Shown here piece after piece: positions 10,635-22,949 of a stretch of 64,000 nt of DNA. This DNA is from Favolaschia claudopus (Eukaryota > Basidiomycota > Agaricomycetes > Agaricales > Mycenaceae), in NCBI GenBank assembly GCA_037176885.1, contig JAWWNJ010000017.1, positions 248,001 to 312,000 of the forward strand. Direction: 5' to 3'. Position 1 is the stretch's first letter, and each line of letters starts with the position of its first letter. A program made the position numbers and the translations under genes. The notes below the pieces were generated by a model. That model was given only the letters and a program-made list of their open reading frames with translations. It was not told the DNA's origin and ran no database searches.

Positions 10635-11401
10635 CACCTAAGGCACATACGTTTTGATGCCGTAAACGGCCTTTGAGGGGGGTTTATTGTAGTAGTAAAA
10701 CCGACCTCAAAGGGGTCGCCTCCGCGGGGAGGCTTACCTAACATCCCGAGGTTTATGGGGCTAAATTGGGCCGCGAACGCGTGACCTCCGTTAGTAGCCT
10801 CCGCCGCCATCCTCCTCAACAAAGCCTGCTCCGGGACCGTGTTTATGGCCCTCTCAAGTACTGCCGCGCCTCTCCGCTCATCACTCCTCCATCCCCGAAT
10901 GAAATCTGCCCGCTCACTTGCCTCTGGAGCCTTCGTCAGCTGGCTCTCTCTTAGTACAATGTCGCCATTCCGACCATTTCTGTCCATATGTTGAGATCTA
11001 GAGCCCACGGAGACTTATGAAATAGCTCAAATTGCCCTACAATATCGCTCCCAACTTCAAATATGGGCTATAAAACGGACACACGATTCGGCGCTCTGAC
11101 GTAGCCTCCGCCATCTAGAAAGTAGCCTCCGCCAATCCTCTGCCGCAACCTTCCTCGACTTCACCAGTCTGCGCTCCGCAGCCTATGGTCTCTTCTGCCC
11201 TAGCGATATCTCTCTCAATGTTAAAGGAGCAAGATGCTCCTAGATTCGACGGACTCGGAGGACTTGCTCGGACCTCCGCCCCGAACCTCGGCTTCTTTAA
11301 CCTGAGCTTTCTTAGCCTTTCTCCACTCTACGCTACAAACCGTGCCCGTTATCTCTCTGACGGTGCAAGTTCTTAATTGAACAATTTATATACAGGTATG
11401 A

Positions 11402-11493
11402 TTTGGCGGAGCCTTCGGCGAAGGTTTGGCGGAGCCTTCGGCGGAGGTTTGGCGGAGCCTTCGGTGGAGGTTTGGCAGAGCCTTCGGCGGAGG
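11402..11493. repeat. Four tandem 23-bp repeats inside the 3.3-kb transposon
   Basis: Four head-to-tail 23-bp units, each TTTGGCGGAG followed by CCTTCGGCGGAGG with one or two substitutions. They belong to the GGCGGAGG word family that recurs throughout this element. Confidence 0.85.
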
Positions 11494-12732
11494 TCTCGCG
11501 GCCATCTTTCGCGACTGGTTTTGCCCTTCAGCATACCCGGTACGTACTTCCCTAACATCCACTCAGAGTTTTGGCTTCTGCTCACTTCTAAATCGGTGCG
11601 TATCAATGCAACAGGCAAGAGTTGACCTCCGCGAATGGTCGGCGAAGGTTCCCGAAGGTTTCGCACATCCCTCCGCCAAGAGTTCCCGCCAGCCTTACCG
11701 ATTTGACCGCTGTGATACAGTATATTCTGTGAATAAACGGTTCTTTTTTGCATTGGTGCGCTTGACCTGGAGAAGATGACGGTTTACGATCATTCAGTCC
11801 AAGCTCTATGTTGGGGATTCACAATGGGAGGTGGTCTGTCACGCGAATTTCAGATCTTTGTAACGATTTGGAGCTCAGGCTACGTTATGAAAGAGTATTT
11901 GAGGCGTTGTTGCATGCATCTGGCTGGAGAATCAACTGCCTTCTCATTATCTTCATATCTCGTTAATTCGGTACTGATATTGCAGGGACGGGAGGCAAGC
12001 AAAGCTCCTATAGTCCCTCTACAATTGAAGAATGAAGCTGTAGATATTTTCTCGATTTCAAACTCGTTGGAACAATATTGAGAAAAATCAACATCACAGA
12101 ATTGAGAGATGGTGAACGAAGGAAATCAGAACTGAGAGCAACAGAGTTGCTATAAGTGTATTCAGGGAGGCATTAGCTTCAATCAAACACCTTCTACTCT
12201 TTCAAACGGGATTAAATGCGAAGATATAATTCATGTCCTTGCGGAAGTTGAGAAAGCTAAAAGGAACTTACTTGTCTTTTGGGTTATTTCGTGCACCAGT
12301 TTTTCACAAGCATGTAAAATCACAGCTTAAATTCAGATACCTTGGGGCAACATGCTTGAACAATTTCCGAGGAAAAACTAGCCCATTTTGAGAAACAGAT
12401 GTCCTACAGAAAAATAACCGGAGGGGTGGAGATTTATAATGGATCCTATTGGTCGACTGAGTGCCGTCGTCCGAGGGCCGAAGTACACACCGATTATGTA
12501 CTAGGTCCCCGAGAGTGGCGGAGGGTGGCGCGGCGGAGGTTGCGCGGCGGAGGTTGCGCGCGCGGAGGTTATGAGCGAAGGGCGGAAATTCTTAGCTAAA
12601 CCGCTATGTTTGGTACACCCCTCATGGGCCCACAGCGAATTGTCGATTACCAAAAGCCTGATTTAACCAACGGGTAGCCTACAGCATCGGGAGGGTGGCG
12701 TGGCGGTACCGCGGAGGTTGCGCGGAGGTCTG

Positions 12733-12792
12733 GGCGGAGGTGTAGGCGGAGGTGTAGGCGGAGGTGTAGGCGGAGGTTTTGGCGGAGGTCCT
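12733..12792. repeat. Five tandem 12-bp repeats inside the 3.3-kb transposon
   Basis: Units of GGCGGAGG followed by TGTA (three times), TTTT and CCT(A). Related GGCGGAGGTT blocks precede them at 12535-12570 and follow at 13345-13370 and 13680-13700. Confidence 0.8.
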
Positions 12793-13952
12793 AGAGGAGG
12801 GTGAGTGGAAGGTGGGTATTAACGCAATCCAATGTGTTTATGCACCGTTTCAATTTATTCCATGTATAAGATAATATAATGATCGCAAACCTGTGCCGGT
12901 CTCTGGTAGAATGTTTTTGAAGGCGCCATTCCCACCCTACTCATTGAATCTAGAATGAAAAGTAACGAAGCTTCAGTTTCCAGCCTGGGGACCGGATATC
13001 TGCAATCAGTTAAGTCCCATTGAAGATGGGCGAAGGTGTTACAGAGACCTCCGCCAAACAACGAGAAGGTGGTCAATATGCAGAGCCCTAGATATTCATG
13101 TAAAGGAGGGTGGGAGGGTAGAAAGAAGAACAGTACAGAGCATGAATGTATGGTTGGAAACAAGGTACCAAGAGCAGGATAATCGGGGAAGCCTGAGGTG
13201 GAGGTGCGGAAGGAGGCATGCGCAAATGTGCATTTGCCGGCAAGCTGCTATTCGGGATCCTATCCTGAGCACTGAAAGTGAGAGGGGGGGAGTCTGAGTA
13301 ATCGGCTTGGAGCATGCGACCGCTGTTTGAAGCTTTCAAGTCTGAGAAGGTGGCGGAGGGTAGCGCGGAGGTAGGTGTGTAGGTACGAAAATTTGATTGA
13401 GTTGTGTTGAGTGGAACATGCCTGCATCAGGAGGAAGAAAAGAAGAGACGAATAAAGGTGGAAAAACAGGTCTGGAGGTCAAGGGAGGTCAATATAAGCC
13501 GCGAGCGAGGGCTGGCGGAGGTGATGGCGAAGTGTGGCGAAGGTCGAGTTTCAAGCATACGGCGGCTGTGTAGACTTTACTATTGGAGGCAGCTGGTGGT
13601 AACGGCACAGATGCATTATGTATGGCACTGTTTAGTGGAGGAGTGAACTGCAGTGCAGCATGGCTGACGAGCGTCGAGGCGGAGGCTGGCGGAGGTTACT
13701 CGGAGAGGACACGAGGTGTGATCCGGGCATGACTAGATACGAAAAAGATTAGATTTGAGGTAGATTAGATGCGGTCTGATGCGGTAGATTACAGCTCGTC
13801 ACGGCAAGTCCGCCAGGCCAAAAGCCCCACAAACCTCGGGATGTTAGGTAAGCCTCCCCGCGGAGGCGACCCCTTTGAGGTCGGTTTTACTACTACAATA
13901 AACCCCCCCTCAAAGGCCGTTTACGGCATCAAAAACGTATGTGCCTTAGGTG

Positions 13953-13960
13953 AGACAGAA
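13953..13960. repeat. Target-site duplication, right copy (AGACAGAA)
   Basis: Matches 10627-10634 exactly. It sits directly outside the right terminal inverted repeat. Confidence 0.85.
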
Positions 13961-16630
13961 CTTCTTGAATCTTGAAGTTGTCTTGAAGACTGTGACAGAA
14001 GCTGAGCACCATAAAGGCTCGAATAGTCTCTTGTAAACAGACGCTACAACATATGGGTCCTCGTACCTGCGGTATGTTGTAAGGCTCGAAGTGTTTCGGG
14101 GTCTCGTGGAGGAATCAAAATTTGTGGATTGACGCTGAGTAGAGTTCGCGCGTTCACTGGCACGATGAGCCAAATAGTTTCGTTTAGAGCAAGTTAACGT
14201 TTAGAGAGAGGTGAGTAAGTACTGTCTCGGAAGAAACCGGCGCCAACGCCAACTCCGAACAGCTCCGACCGCTCCGAAACCCTCTCTCCTCCCCCCTCTA
14301 CCATGCCAACCTCAACGCAAGGACACGGTCTCCTCTCATTGATATCTCGTTGCGGTTTCGCGGACGCACGGCTACCGAAATCAAGCGGTTTTCCTGTTCT
14401 TTCTTTGTGATTCGGAGGCCAATTCTTTTGCCAACCTATCTACGACTTGGAGGCTCGCTCTCGCGAAAATCAATTTCAAACCAAGATGCTGCTGGCGTCC
14501 TCTGGACGCCTTTCGACATATTCTATGCAAACACTATCTTGTTGAGCATCTCTGATTCTCTGACCACCATCGGTCGCACCCTCCTGCCTCCCTCCCCCTT
14601 TGACAAAATCCGGGCATTCAATCACAATGATGCTTGACAGCAGTCACGCTCTTTTATCCGTGGAGCGAGCCCTCCGTTTGGAAGGTCAAAGCCAACGCTG
14701 TGTACTCCGACTACGCGTCAAACGGGAGAAAAAAAAGCTCGCCGTTATCTCTATCGGTGTCGAAAAGTCTTCACTTGGCGCTTGGACTTCAAACCGTCAC
14801 TGTCGACCGAGAAGACTCAAGCTTCGACGCTGAATCTTGCGTGGGCGGGACAGTATTATGACCAGCCGTGTGTTTGCATGAAACCGAATCGCATCTATCA
14901 ACACGCAGGGTAGCCACGTCGCGCGAGCCATGCCTTCCTTTTAATGGTCCCGTCCGACGATTGCCAGTACGGTATTGGTGCGTCAAGTTCTTCTCGTTTA
15001 TTGTATCGTCGATCACCTTCCTTCTTCTCACATCTCTATACATACTGATGCAATGCCGAGCCGATTTCAGACTCTCATTCACTAGAGTCAACCAGCTTTG
15101 GCGGGAGTGAATCGCTACGATCGAAAGGTTTCAACAAATGCAGCGTCACTTCCGCTCGTCCGAGTCATGAAGGCTTCGCTGACTAGACTAGGGTGCGCAG
15201 ATTCCCTTCGGTGGTCAACTCGTGTTCCAGCCGCACACCTTCTCGTAGTAGCATCAAGGCAATTCTTTGTTATCTCCGTTCGTCGCTTGTCATTGTGCAG
15301 AGAGGGTGGGACGAGGTGGGACTCCTTGGATTCGGCGAGCGTTTGTGAATGTGAGTGCAGAACGGGGAGAGGATGTGCTGCAATGAATCCGTAGTCAGTG
15401 AGAGCATCGGTGTTGTTGAGACCCGCTGGATGCGAGGTAGGTAGTATTAGATTGGTCCTCTTGCTCATTGCAATTGTGCACCGTGCGTACTTGTCGCGCG
15501 AGGAGATGTAGATCATAATGTATGCCATTAGGTGTGTAGGTAGGGCAGGGGAATATATATTCTGTTTATCTGTCGTCAGGGTGCGCACGAGCGAGAAGTC
15601 GTTGTTGAGGAAGGAAAATTGATTCGTAGCAGAAGTGCAGATGAATGAGGTGGGTGGGGGCACGGAAGGAGAGCGAGGCGGTTGGAAGGAAATGAGAGAC
15701 GTTGAGAATGTTTCGGCGGCGGGTGAGAGCAGACGAAAGCAGGTTATCACGGTGGAGTCGTTGACGAGTACCGCGCGGAGACCTCAAGTGCGAGAAGGCA
15801 GGAATGTGAGATGACGGGATGATGTATTGTAGCTGGGTATCGAGGTTACTAAGCAAAAGATTGTGCTTGCGTTGATTCGAGGTATGCGAAGAGCGTGGAG
15901 CGTTGCAAGGCCGCTCATGCCGGGCTTGATAGCGATATACCATATGGAGGGGGGAAGGCGCTGAAGCGTGAGACACGACAGAAGAGGAGGGGTGCGCGAG
16001 AGAAGGCGGGGTCGTGAGCGATAGTCGACGTGATCGACGGTGTGGAGAACGCAGGAGTGTCAGAGGCGAATGTCTGGGGAAGCTGGCTCATTTGGTGCAC
16101 CGGGGTGAAGGAGGGGTAGAGGGACTGTGGATGGTCGAAGGAGGCGTTGTCGACGGTTGACCAGTGTATAGAACGACTCGTGGATGGAGACGGTCAGAAG
16201 AAGAGGAGAAGAGGAATATCAGGGACTTTCAAAAAACAGAAGTCGACGATGGCGAGACGAGCAGAGAAGGAAAGCGCGGTTTTTGGCGAGACAGGTCAGC
16301 GTATTTCGCTTGTACAAAGTATAATTATCGAAAACGGTCCTGGCTGGTTTTTCATCGCAAAGTTGGAGGGAGGTCGTCCAAGACGAGGTTCTATGAGACC
16401 ATGCTGAGGTGGCCCGAGAGTGCAAGAGCGACGCATGGTGGTGGCAGCAGTGGGAAAATATGGGGGTCCAGCCGCAAGAGTCGCACCAGCTTGAAGACAG
16501 AAAGAAAGGCGGAGATGGGTTAAATGCAGAAGACGGCGTAAAGGCAATGTTGTCGAGGATGCAAAGGCGGAGCGATATCTTGCTGAAGCAGTGAGTCCGT
16601 GTAGCCAAGACTACTTTGGATGAGTGGTAC
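13961..16630. repeat. Upstream part of segmental duplication, copy A
   Basis: Blocks here match copy B. For example 13995-14300 corresponds to 28630-28850, 14340-14530 to 28960-29130, 15755-16110 to 29272-29635 and 16140-16620 to 29645-30120. Copy B lacks most of 14600-15750. Shared text includes CTGGGTATCGAGGTTACTAAG and GAGCGATATCTTGCTGAAGC. Frames here are short and differ between the copies, so no coding gene is supported; a 75-codon frame at 14637 is absent from copy B. Confidence 0.75.
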
Positions 16631-17099
16631 AAGACGAGTAAACTGCCGAACGCGTTGAAGGATGTCGGAGGCGGAAGAGAGCGAGCGTGGAATTGTGGTT
16701 GATCGCCATCCATCACGACGAACTCTTTCTCTTTTTTAACTCTTTTCACTGTCAGTGTCATCGTCCTTTGCTCCAACCTCACTGAATCAGGCGCCTCTCT
16801 TGTACCTTTTGCATGGCTTGCTGGGGTCGGCTGTACTCAACCGCCAAAGAATCGATTTTATTTTCAACGATGACCACTTGGGTCTCATATTCGCAAGTCC
16901 TGGACCTGGACAACTCACAGCGTTCGCAATGCAACTCTCAAGCTCTCACCGTGTTAGACGCGCCACGTAATCCTCAATCCGGTCCAGCTACTACTCCTCC
17001 AATCCTCCGTGCTGCTCGCTCAGCGTTTGCGCTTCGACACCGAAGACCTGGGGCGCTCAATTCGGACGTAGATTAGTAATTAGTATCTTCTGCGGGGTA

Positions 17100-18470
17100 C
17101 TGGTACGCTCGGCACGCACTGGCCAGAGTACATATCTCACCGACGTCGACGAAACGACATTCACATCGTCTTCCAATGCCACTACTATCCATGTTACAAC
17201 GGGATCCATACAAAAAACCCTCACTCGCCTCGACAGCATCTTCAAATTCGTCTGCGTGTCTCGACAACGAACGACGCTGACGCCACCCGATCTTCAAGTC
17301 TCTCGAGACTCGCCGCTTTCTGTAGTAGACGTGGCCGATTTATGCGACCCGCGCACTCTGTCCGTCCACATCCGTAGCGCTTCTACTTCAACAGCACCGT
17401 ATACACCCCGATCCCTACGTCGGCTGCGATGGCTGCTGCCTATTGAAACGCCGTCAAGCTCTGCTCGGAGTCTCACCCACATAGTGAGTTCCATTGTACG
17501 TCGCGTTCCTTCTCAGCGCCATCTCCTAATCAAAGACAAACTGATAACTAACCCCAGGGATCTCGCCTTTCTCCTCGGCTGCACACGTCTCCCTAAAGCT
17601 CCCCCTCACGTAGACCTTCGACTCCTTCCTCCACTATTTGGTCCTCCACAACAGCATCCCGGCATATTCTTCCTCACACTCTCCCCCGCACGACCACCCC
17701 GTTACGATCTCCAACGACAACGGGTTTGACCTCGTTCATCTTGATTGTCTGCAAAACGTTCTAAACGACGATCGCAATACCAGCTGCGGCGTGGGCAGAA
17801 TCGACGTTTCAACGCTACCGCTATCGACGTCACCATGCATGTTTTTATAAGTTATACATCGGATCCGAAGGCTCCAAGGTCCGACGCCGGCCCCGACTAA
17901 ACCATCTTGCAGCTGCCCGACGCTCACAGCCCTGCATCGTCAAGCGCGCGTGTATCATCTCTCAGACGAAGCTTCGCAAGTCGAATATCCATTTTCATGA
18001 TTTCTAGTATTCCCTTCTATTTCTTTATCCCTATCGGAAGACGACCTGTTGCTTTGCTTCAGATGCACTGTCTACGTCGACCACCTTCTCAAGGATTCCT
18101 GCAAGGCTACCACCGTCGCCTCCTCGCCCCTGGGGCTCATACTCCCCCACATGGCACTAGAACCCTCTTTCGATATTCCGATTCTCTCCCTTTCCATTTC
18201 GAATGGGACACTTGGGCGCAGCTACGACCTTTCGCGCAGAAAACTCAATATCGTATTGGCATCTCCCGTTCGCTCAACATTCATCATGATCAGTGTGTCT
18301 CCCTCTTTCCCTGCGCCCTCCAGCGCCTTCCGCGCCTTCTATCCCAGCCGCTCTCGCTTCCTCTGGCACAAAGCTGCTTGCCTCCCCCTCAGCCCACCCC
18401 TCCGTTCCTTTACCTGTCTCTATAGCCAAATACAAGACCTGCTTGTTTGCCGACGCCAGTGGGCCAAGTG
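17100..18470 (+). pseudogene. Decayed membrane-protein-like gene, unit 1 of the array
   Basis: Aligned by eye with unit 3: the ACCGACGTCGACGAAACGACATTC region near 17140 matches the SVEGTTF-coding part of unit 3. No frame continues for more than about 150 codons and no domain can be read through. Counted as a relic on homology to the neighbouring units only. Confidence 0.35.
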
Positions 18471-20079
18471 GAAACTACTTATACTCCTCATTTGCTTGTT
18501 TTCGAGGGCGCGCGATCACACGGACATGGGTAGAGAAAGAATAAGATCTATGTATATTTGCGATGCTGGAATACACTTTTTTGCATCCGAAACCGCGTTG
18601 TCTGTAAAGTACCAAGTTGTAGGTAGTGTGAGCCGGTCTACAGGGACAGGGACAAGAGTCCGAGTGTGAGCGACGAGGGAGTGATGCGCGTTCTTGTATG
18701 GCTGAAAAATGAGAGTCGTGTTGATTTGAAGGAGGATACGCGGCGAGAGAAATTGAGCGCCAGGGAGTCGAATCCGAGATGGTGGAATCGCGTGATGAGG
18801 GGAAGAGAAACACAGGCAGCGAGGAGACGAGGGAGATATCGGTTTGCTAGTTAGGGGTGCGGGTTGTATCGGATTCCGAGACGCATTTGAGGGCGAGCCT
18901 ACAGGGGGTGATGAAGGGATTGCTGAGCGTTGCAGATGTCGATGGTGACGGGTTTCCATGAACTGGAAGCGAAGCGGGAGGGCGATCGAAAGAGGAAGAG
19001 ATTGGGTGGTAGAGCATGGTGAGATATAGAGTTTTGAGGGCAATTTTAGGTGCTGTCGGCTGGTGGCATTGCTTGAAGACTCGAGAGATAGTCAGGGAGC
19101 GTTCGATGGCCGGTTGAGATTTGGAGGGGGAGGCTTGAATGGTGTGTCGAGAGAGAGAGGAGTGCGGTTTCGTCAAAGCAGGTATGCGCAGACGAGGTAC
19201 ACAGTACTCCAGACTAGTTTCCACCAAAAGTGAGAGCGAGATCGTACGAGTTCAAGATTGTCAGAGAGGGCGAGAGCAACGAAAGGCAGCAAAAAAAGGG
19301 GCGTCCAAAAGGGTCGTTGAGGTAATCGAGCTGTAGCAGCTGCTAGCTTCGAAGTAGGAATCAAAGAGGATCGCAAAGCTCAGTAGACTAAGACGGGATT
19401 CAGAAGAACTTGAAGGTCGGTGAGGATAGCAAGGAGAACGAAGTAAGGTCTCCCGTCACCAGACAGCATGACTCACAACGGGGGTATACAGGCAGGCACC
19501 AAGCACGAGTTGGCGTTGGACGATGTTGGCAGGAAAGGAGTAAGCGTGGGAGTCGTGGTTGATCGACCATCAACGCATCCTTTTCTCTCTCTGCGACGCT
19601 CCCTTTGGCTTCAACCGTTTGCTTTCCGTGGTACTCAAACGAGACATGTGCTTCATGGAGGGGCTCTGCAATCAAAATTCTGCTCGGCGACCCCTCTCTC
19701 CGTTTTTGCAACACTCTCATCTCAAATTCTTGTGAATCCACTGTCTCCCTGGTGCCTTCTGGATGGCTTTCTGGGGTCGGTTTCACTCAACCGTCGAAGT
19801 ACAACCGTCAAAGTATCTTGGCGACGGATTTGGTCAACGATTGCGTCTTGCAACAACGCCCCTCGCGTCTCGCCGTCCTCGTCGTATTCCCAAGTCCTGA
19901 ACCCGGGCAACTAGTCACTCGCAAAGGTTGTAGTACAACTACCGTGCATCTCACCGTGCTAGTAGTAGACGCGCCACGTAACCCCCAATCCGGTCAAGCT
20001 CCTCTTTCTCCAATTCTTCGTGCTGCTACTTACCGGCCGTCTCACTCCCAACCCCGACATTGACGACGCGGGAACTCAA

Positions 20080-21090
20080 TCAAGACACCTCTCTAGTACC
20101 CTCCACAGGCTGTTGGCATGCTAGTTATGGTTCATGAGTTAACACCAGCTGGAGCAATGTATATCTCACAATGCATCCGCATTGACGGAACGCCATTCAC
20201 CTATAGTCTTCCAATGTCGCTGTCATACGCGGTACGGGCCTATACCAACTATCACTCGCCTCCATTGCATCCTCAAATTTGTCTGCGTTTCTCGTCGGTG
20301 AGATCTAGGCAACGAATGATGCTGGCGCTGATTCGACCTTGAAATCCGTCTGGACAAGCCGCTTTCTGTGACGGACATGCATGCACCTATCTATGCAACC
20401 CGGGGACTCTGTTTCGACAGCAACAGCACTGCATACACCCCGATGCCCTCCCTTGGTTTTCACGGATAATGTCTATTGGGCGATCGCCCACATATGGTAC
20501 GCCGCATTCCTTCCGAGTGCTATGTCTTCAAAACATCATCCTTCCTCAGGCACCTGCTCCTTCCTTCCTCATCGGCTACATGCGTATCCCATGAACTTCC
20601 TGCATATTCTTCCTCTCCAACGTCGCCTCACGCGACCACGAACTTGTTACCTACAACATGCGAAAATTCGCTGATGTTGTTTTAGACGCACCGTCTTCGT
20701 CGGCCGTCTCCCCAAGAACTTCCTATCAGGCAACCACTGTTGCCTCCTCACCCCTCTGCTCGCTGTCCTCTCGCCCAGCTCAGGATCGTCGGCGTTCTCT
20801 CGTAGTCTTCACATCCGCAATGCAGCCGCTTCTCGCCTCCTCGTCTGTGATACGCACACCAAATGACCCAGAGCGAGTTTGCTTTGAAAGTACTGTCTCG
20901 TCGTTGTCGTTTTGTGTCGGGATCTATTGCGTGCGTTTACACCCTATTTCCAATCCAAAATAAATCGCTAACGGTTTTCTTGTACAGGCTAGACGACAAA
21001 CCCTTCCGTTTTCTCGTCTCCCAACGCACATTCACCCGCTTTGCTTCGATCAACTCCCTCCCGAGGCGCAGCGCGAGCGGCGCGTTTTAA
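20080..21090 (+). pseudogene. Decayed membrane-protein-like gene, unit 2 of the array
   Basis: Matches unit 1 over several blocks (CCTCCATTGCATCCTCAAAT..., CGACAGCAACAGCACTGCATACACCCCG) and sits at the same offset from the unit start. No usable frame survives. Confidence 0.35.
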
Positions 21091-22949
21091 CTCTTGGTGC
21101 TTGTGAATCCGACACGTCCAAGGTGAATTCAGGTTGTTTCAGCATAAGAAACCTCGTGCCGGCGCTGTTGGGCTTCGACGCCGCCGAGTCTCGACTCTTG
21201 CAGAGCTGGCGTCAGTGGGGTAGATGTGCATCGTCCATGTCTTTTATGGAAGTGGACGTGGAGCCAAGGGGTGAGCAACGCGGGTCGTGATGCGTACGCT
21301 TACGCTTGACGATGGATTCTGGGTTGACGGGCACGGGCGCTGGCGCGGTGGGTGGATGATCAGAGCTGGAGTCGACGAGCAAGCGCTGGATTTTTGGGGA
21401 AAGGAGGATGAAGGATGCGCTGGCTGGCACCGTCATTATCAACGTGTGTGGGCTGGCCTAGAAGTAGGTACTTATGCATTGCTCGACTCTTCCTTTGTTT
21501 TCGACGGCAGGCGATTACACAGATAACCGTAAAACGAAAGAATAGTATACACATGTACTCATAATACTGGAATACATCCTTGGAATCCGCTACGCGCTGT
21601 TCAATCTGTAGTACTAAATTGTGTATAGCGTCAAGGTCAGTCGGGACATGGGCCAGGTGCGAGCGACGAGGGACGCGCGTACATGTGCAGCATGCTTGGA
21701 GGCTTCCAGGATGAAACATCGATGATTTGACTTGATTTAAGGGCAGAAAGATTGAGTGCCAGGTATTTGAATTTGTGATGGCGGAATCGCGTGAGATTGA
21801 AGGGAAGAGCAAAAACAAACGGCGGCGGGAGTCGGTCTGCTCCAGATGGAGTACGAATTACGGCTGCACAGATGGGTTCGTAGCGAAATGCGTTTGAAGG
21901 CGAGAACATGAGCTGCCAGTGCGGGAAGAAAGAAATTAATCATCGCTGAACATTGTAAATGGTGTTGATGGTGATGCGTTCGCACGAGTAAGGAGGGAGA
22001 GGGAGGAGAGGGAGGAATTTCGAAAGGAGAAGAAGTTGTGGGTGGGGGTGAGATGTAGAGAGTGGGAGCGATTATGTGTCCTTGAGTAGCCAGAGTCGTG
22101 CGGTCAGCTCGGAGGGGAAGAGGGGATAGGTGGATCGCTCGAACGTTGATGTTTCGCAGACGGGTGGCTGAGGAGCTGAGGAGGGGGGGGGGGGCAGAGG
22201 TGAGCGGGTGTGCTGAGAGTTGGCCGACAAAACGAAGAGCGCGAACGAAAAGCGCCATTTCGAGCGAACATGCCAGTCTACTTCGAGTGCATAGACAACA
22301 GGATGAGGGGACTCTTCTCCAATCTTCATCATCATCAGAAAGCCAATACGGAAGCTTGCCAGGTCAAGGGGTCTGGAAGATTTGCGGGCCGAAAGCGTTT
22401 TTCAGGTTAAGACGCTGCAGACTCGGTATTGAAGACTGAAATATGTTTCGCAGGCGGCCACCAAGTTCAGAAAGGAGGATACATTGAAATTTAATCCGTG
22501 CTGGGCAGTTCAAGGGGAACGGATTGCGAAGGTGTTGTAGCACATCGGCGTCTGAGCAAAGGAACGTGGGAGTTGGGCTTGATTGACCATCAACACACTC
22601 AAACACTCCTCCTTTACTGCGATGCTCCTCAGTTTCACCTGCTGTCTCGATGGCTTCCTGGGTCCGAATTGAAAATCGCGCGCTTTGGAGAGCTCGAAGA
22701 TTCACTTGAACACAAGGGCTACGTGCAAGATTTGTAGACCAGCCCGGACTGACAAGAACATTACTGTTATGTCCTCCTGGTGGCATTCGAGTTCGCAAGT
22801 TACAAACCTCTTGGGCGTCTAGATTTCTATTGGGCTGTGGTGTATCTGCCTGCCGCACCACTCCCGCTGTCGTTCGAAATTAAACCATCTCAAGACAATA
22901 TACGTGATTCTTTTCTCTCTTTTACCTCTTCGTTCCGCGCCCAGCTGGT

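Larger units (their letters stand above)
10635..13952. mobile_element. 3.3-kb DNA transposon with ~130-bp terminal inverted repeats
   Basis: Positions 10635-10762 and 13823-13952 are inverted copies (128 and 130 bp) that differ by two homopolymer indels and about one substitution. The ends read CACCTAAGGC...GCCTTAGGTG. The flanks carry the direct repeat AGACAGAA at 10627-10634 and 13953-13960; because the end bases also match, the true duplication could be 8 to 10 bp. Copy B of the segmental duplication lacks the element at the matching place. An 8-10 bp duplication with long inverted repeats fits Mutator-like (MULE) or related DDE elements. No transposase is recognisable inside, so it is non-autonomous. 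The interior is packed with GGCGGAGG words and short tandem repeats. Confidence 0.9.

Noticed and set aside
15115..16100. Minus-strand frames (211, 136 and 61 codons) in the duplicated block
   Set aside because: The matching block in copy B does not preserve the same frames, so coding is not supported.
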